Assembly: GCA_022885665.1 (NCBI GenBank)
Contig: JAGQDJ010000086.1
Span: forward strand, 124,001 to 188,000
Direction: 5' to 3'
DNA: 64,000 nt
Source of the DNA: Triops longicaudatus
Taxonomy: Eukaryota; Arthropoda; Branchiopoda; Notostraca; Triopsidae
Every line of letters starts with the position of its first letter. Positions within the stretch are counted from its first letter, which is position 1. The notes under the pieces were generated by a model. That model made no database searches. It was not told the DNA's origin and was given only the letters and a program-made list of their open reading frames with translations. Shown here piece by piece: positions 42,380 to 53,000 of the stretch. The position numbers were made by a program, and so were the translations under genes.

Positions 42380-45300
42380 GATGCTATGACAAAAATCTCT
42401 CACGCACACAACACGCACTCATAAAGGCTTCAGACGGGCAATTCTTTCAGGCACTGTTTCGGGTCGGAAAGTATTTACCTATTTGTAAAACACACAAATG
42501 TTGCACCAGCTTTGTTTGTTTTAACTGCGTTTCTAACCAAATATTTTGTCGGTTTAAGAAATTAAGTTGTGGAGTGAGAAGATGAGGTGATCATTGCGAC
42601 TCTTTACCACACTTCACAACCTGTATCTGTTACTCAGAATGGGATGCGAATGTCAAAGGACGACGGATGCAACGCTACTAGTCGATCTCTCACTTGTGCA
42701 ATCTGTGAAATATGAAATCCAGAGCACATATTTCTGCCCTCCGTGTGATAGAGTTAAAATATATCAAAGTCCATAAAGCATGCATGAGTAAACGGACACG
42801 CCTACTTCCACCTTTCGGGATGTTGACCGCTTTAGAGTCGGATTAATAGAGATAGGGTGGAGGCTGTATGTGTGGTGAGACAGGTTGATGATGAAAAGCA
42901 AAAGCGTTGGTTGGTTATGCCGGGAAATGCGGATGGAGAGGGTTAAGCTCGAGCAAACAAGAACGCAGACAGGTTGCAACGGAAAGCGAAAGGAACTATA
43001 TGCTAATTTAGGCATGGGAATAAATAGAGTCGTGTGAAACGCGTGGTAAAAGTTTTAGCTCTATGAGCGGTACGATAAAGAAATCCTCCACGTGCTGCCT
43101 GTAGTAGGTTTGTCTCCCAAAAAATGTATTTGATATTCGTCAGCGTTTGTGTCATGACGTAACGCGTAGAGTAAAATACCCAAATATTGAAGCTCAGAGC
43201 ATGTCTACTTGAACGGGTATGAAATATATTATTTTTTTTACTGAAAATTTAGTGTTGCTCAAAATCGAAGGCTGTACAATAAGGTTTCAAAACATTAAAA
43301 AATGAAAAATTTGTGCTAGATGGGATTTTGGGGAAAGTGATATAGGTGCACTTAAAAATACACTAACATAACACCAGTGAAAGACAAACTAAAAGCTTAA
43401 GAATTTTAAAACAAATAAAAATTAATGAGCAAGAAGTCCACGTGGTCTAAAATAACAAAAAGCTGAAAAAGTTCAAAGTTGCGTTCAAGGAGATGACAAA
43501 AAAGCTTTTTTAAGTTAGAGCTTGTGCTTCAACTGTGAAAAATAATAAGTTTGAATTTTGCCGAAGTATTTCATTCTGGTGAAGTTTCAGACCGGGGAGT
43601 CACTTTGTAAATTCCTGGATGGTTTCTCTTCATGTGGAGTAGATTACTTGTAGCGGATTTCGATGTGAACCGATTTCTGGCAAAGCTTACAGCTTGCCTG
43701 GCAGTTTCCATCAGAAATGGGCGTTGGAACTCTCAAACTTTCGTAAATTCTAGGATTTGACTGCATTGCAAATCCTCAAAACGACTTTTTTGAGTAACTT
43801 TTTACGAAATGTGATTGTATATTATGCTTTTCTATATCTTCTTTTCACAGAGAAATATGTCTACACCGTGAAAATGGGGTATCCACAGAAGGCAGATAAT
43901 AGTAGAGAACGACCGTCCTGGCTTCCAAGATTTTTGGGGACTAGTTTTCTCCCCAACAAATAGTGAAATTTACTCGTAAAATGGGTGAAACATTTCTGAA
44001 AATGGTAGACTTAAGGCGACTGTATACTGCTTTCCAAGATTGGGATCGTTCCGGAGATGACATCTTTTGGGATCGTTCCTATCGCACTCCTGTTTTCACC
44101 ATTTAGTTCATGAATTAGTTGCAGGGGGTCACACCACTGACGAATAGTGCAACACGAAAACTTTTAGACATTTACTTAGGTAAGACTACCTGGAAGCTCA
44201 AAACTCTCCAATGGGGGCTTAATTAGCAATAAGCAATGAAAGTAAATCCTATTTGTCAATATCTTTCACACTATGCAAACGAAAGAGGAGCAGGCAGATA
44301 GAAACAAGTTAATTTCTATCTCTATTGTTCCTATGTTTCAAACGTATATATTCAGTAAATGTTTTACAAATATGTTGAAATTTTAGCTTCCTAATTTGTA
44401 ATGACCTATAGCTTGTAGGCTAATGTAGTGCAAAATAAATGTTTTTTAATACCAGGAAAAAAACACGTACCGTTCGGCGAAGTTGTCACGTTATACTTAG
44501 AACATAGTTCTGACTTGTAAAACAGTGAAATATTGCATGAAAGTAGAATTTACTAACAGTTTAGAACACCCCACTGCTATATCTCGGATTTCTCACAAAG
44601 GATAAGCGTTTTAAAGAATACTGAATGGATTGTAAGAGTTTCTCCTCTTTCTATTTCGTTGCAGTCGGTATGTTCGCAATTGGGATAGGAGTTTGTAAAA
44701 AGGGAAGTTTCTTTTCTATATGGAAAACGACTGCTCAACATACGTGTTCTGTCACTGGAGAAACTGTTCAGGCGCACACTTTGAGGGCTTTATTTTGAAA
44801 TTACAGTTTAATTAATATCGTAACAAATTTAACTTGTTTTGTGTATGAAAAAGCTTCACAGAAACATAGAAAGCAATTTTTTCTCTCCTCGACCATATTC
44901 ATACAAAGACATCAGTATCTTTTCTTAAACGACGGGGGAATCTCATTATATCCCTTACGTTATACGTTCACACAGGTCACCAGTTTTACATATTCTTGCA
45001 ATGTGCTCTTTTTTCTTGGAATGCCGACAAATCTACAAGACAGTAAAAGGGCAAACTTCCAAGGCATAGAGAGAAAAATTTACTCTTTTGTTTCTATTAA
45101 AAGTAGCAAAAATTTTAGAAAGCGCCCAAGATTTACGAAGTGCTTTTTGAAAATGTCTCCCCATTTCGCTCTAGAGATTATCAAGCATTACTTTATTGTC
45201 AAGAAGGTTTTGAAATATGTTGAACGATTTTTGATAAATTTGGTCTAAGAGTTCCAATGTAGATTGCCCATAAGGGAGGGGAGTGCACAGCGGCCTTAAT

Positions 45301-47007
45301 TGCTTTTTATAAAAGAAGTTTTACCATTTAATGATCAAAAATTAATCCTCGAAAATCGTGGGATCCAGAACGGTCGTTTCCTGCCAGAAATCTGTAAGTT
45401 TTGTTTTAATCGGTACTCGACTACTCGTCCATAGAACGAGCCAAGCAAATTGCTCTTGCTATCTACACGACAGTTGCATGAGCGGTTACCCATGCCATTC
45501 TTTGGCGAATGCTTCGTTGCCACTGTCCAAGTACTGTATTCGCAATGGAAACATCTTTTAAGAAGTATCTTGTAATTGACTACTATAGGCCACATTATTT
45601 GTGACTCTTTTGGTCAAATATTACATTTAATTAAAAAATTCAGGTAGAAATAGCAGAAATCACCCAAACACGTTATTCGCACATTCAGATTCTACTTATT
45701 TTCGAATTCTTCGCCAAAGAAAATTCTTTGTTGTCAAAAATACATTTGTTTACAATTCAACATAATTTCTTAGCCTTTGACCAGCTTTCGCAAAGCGATT
45801 GGAGTATTAACATATTTATAAACGAAGCGCCGTGCGCTTAGTATTGAGACACAAACTGCGGTTTGTTAGATTGAAGGTTTATGATTCTTTTTTTAGATTC
45901 ATGACAATTATTGTGAAACAAGAACTTTAAGCTTTTTTCAACTACCCTATGTCTCCATACGTAGTACGAAATGAAGAAAATACTGTCAAAGACAGCAGCA
46001 CAAGTAAAGTGACGATGGACCGCATTATCATAGCAACTTTGGATACTTCACCCAATTGTACGATTGCGTCAGCTTACCCGTATGTGCTGTTTATTTTTAT
46101 CTGGATAATGTAGTCCACAAAAACTAGGACAACCATTGACACCACGATTCAAAAACGCTTGTGAAACTCACCTGAATCGGCCCTCCCTACACTGACAGCA
46201 TTAGTGGGGCACTTGGTCTTGCAATTTTGCCACTTATTCTCACGCTCCCTGCCTGTGTTGCTAACGTTTTCGATCTACTGGCCCGTATGTGGACACAGCA
46301 TTGAATGGCCAATTGATATATCTCGGAGGTCTTCAAGTACCAGCGGAAATTCATGATACCGTGTCCATTATGTCACGTTTAAAAGCCAAAGGAGAAAGAT
46401 CACTACCGCAAGTCATGTTACCAAAAATCCTCCCCATTTAAATTCGTGCGCATTGTCCACCTACCGTGTGCCGGATGTGTGTCTTTTGTACGCTAGCACT
46501 CTGTAATACCGGAGTCCACACCGAAATAAGTCTGTTACGTTAATTAATGAGTCCAAAAACATACAAACACGAAACCTTGTTGTCATTTCCACATTTGCCA
46601 ATTTAATTTATCAACACACGCCCTTCATCCCCAACACCACCCTTTTTACCCCACCGTATCACAACAATACTCACCTGTCATAAAAATACAAATACTCACC
46701 TGTCGTAATGTTAAAACTTGTTAATTTACCTAATTTGCAACAATTCCATTCACGAAATAGAAAAATGTGCAGTTTTTTAACAATTTGCAACGTGTATTGC
46801 TTCATTGAATGAGTGATCTAAAAATGCAAAAGTTTCCAAAAGGCACAAGTCTAATATACTGGCAGAAACGAATATCACATGACTCTTATACCACAAATAG
46901 TTGCCTTATTGCCCCTAAAAAGATGCTTGGAGTGTAAAAAGAAGCCCAATATCAATAATTTGTGCTTTCTGATTATCAAGACGGAAACAAAATTGCGCGA
47001 CATAGTT
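42380..47007. other. Intergenic region between nompA-like 5' end and PLC 3' end
   Basis: No supported gene. It presumably holds the nompA-like promoter (just above 42380) and the PLC 3' UTR (just below 47008; a possible AATAAA on the minus strand lies at 46090-46095). A long inverted repeat with arms near 43902 and 45309 is the main structure. Open frames of 65-135 aa are AT-rich chance frames. Confidence 0.5.
43902..45384. repeat. Long imperfect inverted repeat, arms about 75 bp
   Basis: The arm 43902-43976 (AACGACCGTCCTGG...GATTTTTGGGGA) matches the reverse complement of 45309-45384 (AACGACCGTTCTGG...GATTTTCGAGGA) along its whole length. The arms are 1.3 kb apart, like the ends of a decayed DNA transposon, but no transposase is visible. 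Confidence 0.5.
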
Positions 47008-47096
47008 TCAAGATTTAACAAACTTCACATGGATAAAAATCGTGGCAGGAGAGATTGCATCGCCATTCTTCGTTAGCAAAGGCACATGGGAATATC
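47008..47096 (-). CDS. PLC-delta last exon
   Basis: Encodes GYSHVPLLTKNGDAISPATI, FIHVKFVKS and TGA. The pattern Y-x-H-V-x-L-L-x-K-N-G-D...PAT-(L/I)-F is the invariant end of PLC-delta C2 domains. The acceptor is tttcag (47097-47102). Confidence 0.92.
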
Positions 47097-50000
47097 CTGA
47101 AACATACCACAATGAAAGGTTTAGACTCGAAATTGTCTACTATACATGCCTAGCGGGTTTTGTCCATTCATACATTAAAATTGTAGGTCCTTAAGAATGT
47201 CGCAGACGATAATACGTCGAACAGTCAACGTGGTTCGTCTTAAAACTTTTAAATAAATAAATAAAGAACTGTAGTTTTGTAAGACATTTTACATTCTGAA
47301 AAATTGACATGCAACAATCGGTAAATTTTCTTTGCATACTTTTTCTTTTACGTCTTCTTTAAAAAGTACGCGCTTAAATCGGAACATTTTCTTCAAATTT
47401 TTCATTTTCTCACAAAACTAATTTTCTATACAAATTGCGATATTTTCTTAAGGTAAACAAGTATTATTTTACCTTGACTCAAACTTGCTACGGGAAGAGC
47501 ATAGCCACCAATGAATTCATTGTTCGAGATCTTGTCTTTGTCCTTGACTTGGAATAAAATCATGGTCGTCTCGGGAGAAGCAACACGGAACGTGGTCGTT
47601 TCGTTCCAAACGGGGTTAAAACCTAGCAAACAGGCCATAATACATGTAACATTTTGCACTAGGAGTATTTCACTACTCATACCATTATCAGAGACATGTT
47701 TAGTCTTAAACTTCTGATCATCGGATTCGCCATATAATTTCACTGACACGTACGGATCAATCACATCCTTCTTTTTCTCTTCGCGCGCTTTGGGCAAGCT
47801 TTGCCCGGAAATGATTCGTATAGTGATCGTCATCGAATTCCTAGAACAATAATTACGACATGTGAAACGCCGATTTGACTGACCTTGCAACATCTGGCAC
47901 ATTAATAGCCTCATACCGCTGAATATGTAAAATGAAAAATACAATTTTGGGTTCTTTTACTTTTCCAATGCACAGTATCATTATGAATTTTCTTTAAAAT
48001 TATTGCGATGTTTACTGACAATCAGAATTTCTACATATTACCGTCAGTCGGGGATATTATAAACAAGAAAGCACGTCCGTTTTTCGTATCTATTTCGGCT
48101 AACTTTTGAGTCGAATGAAAACGAAAGCTTTAGTTTCTTAAAAACCAATGCAAAATCAAATAAGCTACCACGTGTGATGCCTCCTGTCACTATTTTATTT
48201 TTTTAAGCACGCGTTCAAAGTTACTCCATGCCGGTATAACTTACAACGCGAATAAGAAGTTGCACGACAAAAACTGAGGAATTTTTAGAAATCTCTTCTT
48301 AGCATTATTACCGTGGATCAGCTGAACACACTTGACCTTTTTCTTTAACGAAAATGACTTCGGTTACTTTAGGCAAAATACGAATGAAAAGTGATGGGCT
48401 GCATAAGGGTACTTCCAGGTCTTAAAGCTTGTTTTCTTTTTCATATTCGCACATGGTTGCACTTCTTACATTATCAGCTACTAATTTGTCTTGTCTTTCT
48501 GCAGTCTTTTAATATTTGTAAGGGGATTTGGCTTTTCATCGAGTTTTCATGCATGTTTTTCTTAGCAAGTCGCGTCCTCCCTCACTTTGACGTGCTTCCC
48601 TCACCGCAAGCCCCGAAAAAACCAAACACAGGAAAAAGGCCAAAATTTGCTGGGTAGCTTTGAACCTCGAATTTGTATGAAGCAAAAGGTTATAAGTGTT
48701 TTGCTTTAGGTACTAGAAAGACTGGTCAATATATTGTCGATATCTTTCTGGAAAAACAGATCGTCTAAATGTCTTAGTTGTCTTTCGGTAGTGAAAATTC
48801 GAAGGCACTGAATATGTGGGAAAAAAAGTCTCATCCTTTCAACTCCTTATTGCCAGGCGCTCACAATAACCCTATTTGACGGTAATATATTAAAAAATGC
48901 AAAGAAACTTTACGTTTGGTTGCTAGCGCCAAAGAGGAAGTCAGGTTTAAGAACATAGCCACAGTTTCCGTTTTCCAAGAATCTCGCCCTGGCTACCATC
49001 ATGTCTTTCCCCGGTGTTTGATAGTTCAGGGCCACTAAATAACAGAAGTTAATTAACCGTACGATTTCGCTGTTAGCTCGTTACCTATCTGACACCCGAC
49101 TTTCCAGTAAGGCACGGGGTTGTAATTACTAGATCCGGTGCGGCTTCCGGCAGGGTAAATGCGGACCAGTTGGCGTGAAGTGTGTTCCACAAAGTCATCC
49201 CAAGCCGTTTCCATCAACTCTTTAGCGCGTCCTTCCGAGAACGAAGACATTTGGTACCATTTGTTGTCGGCACGACTCTGTGCAAAACTCTTGAACGAAA
49301 CCGCTTGGCAGATGTTGACCAAGTCCGACAAGTCCTTTGAAACTACCTTCTTCAACTGCAATATAAGAGAGTTTATAATTTGTTTTGCCTTTTTTTTTTT
49401 TTTACTTTTCTTTATTTTTTTATTAAATTCCTTACTTTTTATTTTATTCAGCAGTAATTTAATTTTATGATAAACAACGTTACTTAAGAGAAAGAAAGCT
49501 TACTGAAAAAACTTCTACTAGAAAAACTTTCACTAGAAAAGACTTCTAGGTTAACCTTAGACCGTTAAACTATGTTCACCACCATCTTTCAAAATCGAAC
49601 GTAGCTATCTTTGGTGCCAGACGCCGTAAGGTTTCCGTCGTTTCAGGCCAGTCTATTGCTAACGACGACTTTAAATGGTGAGAAAAGAGGCTGTCTTGTT
49701 TTGTGGATGGAAACGCGACTTCTCTTATTTGCCAAACCAAGGTGAACATATACTAAAGAAAAAAGGCTGAAATTGTGACAATATGTCTACTCGGCACAAA
49801 GGATTTTGAATATCGATGACACTCTTCCAAACGTCACTTCAGTAGTACTCCATTTAACGAACGCATGTGCAGAGAACAACTTATACAAACAAATTCTCGC
49901 GTGGACGAAAAAATTACTCCACAACGAACTTGCGTCGAGCCGCTTTGAGTGAGCAAAAAAGTTTTTGGCGGTTACGTTTCCCTGTCTGCAGGCATGCATT

Positions 50001-53000
50001 ACAGACGAGAACTTGGCTTTCCTACGCCAGTCAGTTGCTGAGAAATAGCCTGCTTGCCTATCTCTGTTTGATTACCTAGTTTAATTATTTTTTTATTATA
50101 AGTGTTGCTTAAATAGCACCAAATAATTCTGGTAATAAGAACAGAAAGAGGTGGCTGAGCGCACTGATTTCCCTACGCATACCGCAGCCGTTACCGAATT
50201 TATTACGAAACTGGAAGAAATTCAAGCGCAAGCAAAAAAGTGGCATCCAAATCAGGACGAAGGATCGAAGCGAACAGATGCTTAGAAATTTTCAACGACA
50301 ATGTCTTGCGCTTCTCCAAACCGTATTAAAGACGAGACAAAAGTAAGCTACATTAAACGGATTCCTCCAATCAATGCCGGACAGGAAAACCAAGGCTGAT
50401 ACGTTAGAGGCAAAAAATCGAAGATTTATGTAATTTAGAGTGGTCTCGAGAGCCGATAATTATATAAAGCTGATTACTACATATTTGAAATATGTTTTGA
50501 AAGTCGGTATATTTTTAGCATTTTTCCGATTTTTAAATAACCTTTTTCAGGTTTCGGTCCGGGATCATGAACGTATTAAAACGATTTCCATTGAATCTTA
50601 TGGGAATAGCGTTTCTTCTAAAGAACGCTTCTTACACCGAACGCCATCAAGGAACGGATTACGTTCGTTAAGCGGGGCACCATTGTATTTTGAAAGTAAG
50701 CTTCGTGTCCTTTGCATGTTAATCTAGCAATACTTCTTTTTTTTCCGGTATTGAGGATGTAAAGAAAGATGGATATTCTTTCAGTCATTTCAAATTTGGT
50801 TTGTCCTTGCGAAGAAAAGCCGTCTAGGTTAAAAGATGGCGCCATTCAATTTGGCAACTGGCGTAACTGTACATGAGCAAGAGGGCCTTCTTTCGGCCCT
50901 CTTATTTCCGGTTTTAAGCTAAAATCTTACTTTTTCTTCTGCGGGAGGCTTGGCCTGAACGTTACCGTCAGGTTCGTCAATGCGCATCAGGGCATAATCG
51001 AGCTGCTGCCGACCACTGGCTTGCAGGTGAGACAGGTTTCGCGATTCTTCTTCGTTTTCCGCAAGATCCGCTGCTGGTGCACTGGGCATGACGGAGGCGC
51101 TTTTCATTTTCTTGCCCTTGATGATGATTTTGTATTTCAGTGTCTCAGGAGATGGTAAACTGGTCAGGTTTTCGTCCACAGGATCGGTGTACAGCATATC
51201 TGTTCATAGAAAACGAGAGTTAAAACAGAACAAACCACCAAGACCGATTGAGACTGACCGCCCAAGATTTCTTTCAAATGCTTGGCAAGTTTATCTTGCT
51301 GAGGTGGACTAAGGTGGTTTTCTAGGGATAGAATCACTGGATAAGGCGATACGTCGAAGGCGTGCGTTTTGATAGCGTCAGCCAAGACGTCTTTGACCAA
51401 AATGGCAGAAGTGATGGTGTGACCGTGGTAGATGGATGGTTCGTCGTTCGGTCCATCCCACAAGTCAACTATAATGATTTAAAAAGTCATATTCCATGTG
51501 AGTAATTTTGAGTAGATTACGTTCAAGACAACGACAGCCTTTGCGTAAAGCGTTGATGTAGGCTTCTATGCTGCTCTCGCTCGTTAGCTGATTTCCGGTT
51601 AAGTATGTATTATGAGAAGACGCTATGTAGTAATGAGCCAAAGGACGCGTCATGTCTTGGTGAACGGTGCTGTGCTCAGGTCTGAGGACCTCGAACATCC
51701 CCGAAGTTAGCAAGTTGGTAAAACCTAGAAAAGTATCGTTTACATTTTCTGGCATTCTTTTAATTTTAAACACAACGTTCGTCTTCCACAGCTGTGAGAT
51801 ACATAAATTACATGCACACATACATTTTCGAAACCATAACACCGGTTACTGGGGTCGTGGTTCGAGCAAGCCTTCTAAAAATAACGTCGGAAACAGCAAA
51901 CCGATTTTTTATTTTTTTCAATTATACTGCAGGGCACCTATGCAATTACTGCGTCTGGTCTCACCATGGGTAACAGTGTAAGCACACTGTGTGAATTGTG
52001 ATCTAACCATGGCTAAGCTGATGTATGAATATCTCAATCGCAGAAATCTCTCACTCTTGCATTCTTGGCGAAACTTTGCTTTTAGACGATCATGTAACTT
52101 CTGAAGAGCTTATTCGATTTTCAATATTAGGCGGAAGGCGAAAAAGACTGCGTGACGCCAGTTTGTACAAATTCCATTTGCCTCGTTTAAGTGGTTCCAA
52201 TTTCATAACACAACTCTGTAAGTAGGTGCCATGCTGTCACTCAGCCCGTTTCAGTTTTGTAACAATGAAAAGCAGTAAGAGTGCAAAAGCACTGGTTTTC
52301 GTTTTCATCTGGATTTCACTGTTTTTCGTTGTCCTAGATTTGGTTTTCATTGTTACAACAAAAGAGACTGTCTGCTGTTGGACAATGAAAATCAAAGACA
52401 GAGATTAGTAAGCGATGACGTGATAGTGGCTTGCAAATTTCGTCTGCCGAGCAGGGATAAATCGTCTCTTGTAAAGATGGCTTCCATTACAAGTAAAAAT
52501 AAACCGTTCTTCAACAGTTTTTCATTGTTTAACTTAAAGAGGTTTTCTTGTCAACTTAGTAGTTAATAAACGGGTTTTACGGCGATTAAATACTTTTGGT
52601 GAAAATTTTAAGTAATGCACAATATTCTTACCAGCTAAACTTAAACAATCTCTCGACTTGATTTCAGAGAGCTCGAAACTTTGGATCAACTTCTGTACAT
52701 TTTCTATGCTGACATTCTCATCCTGGTATTCCTTCCGGAAAAACGTCAACAACTCTGTTGCTGTCATGACCGAGCCATTAGAGGTTGCGTACCTACAATG
52801 GAAGTTGTCTTTAAGTCACGTATTCTTGTCACAGTCCCTTCAAGTATTCATTATGCATTCTTTTCTTGAGTGGATATACTTTCTAAACAGCTCCTCAACT
52901 TCAGGTCTTTTGAGTAGCTGCTGATAAAAGCTCAAGAATTCTTGCTCGTCCAAGACTTGCTCTCTCTTGACAGTTTTGCGGTTCGTATTGGCTTCGTTGA

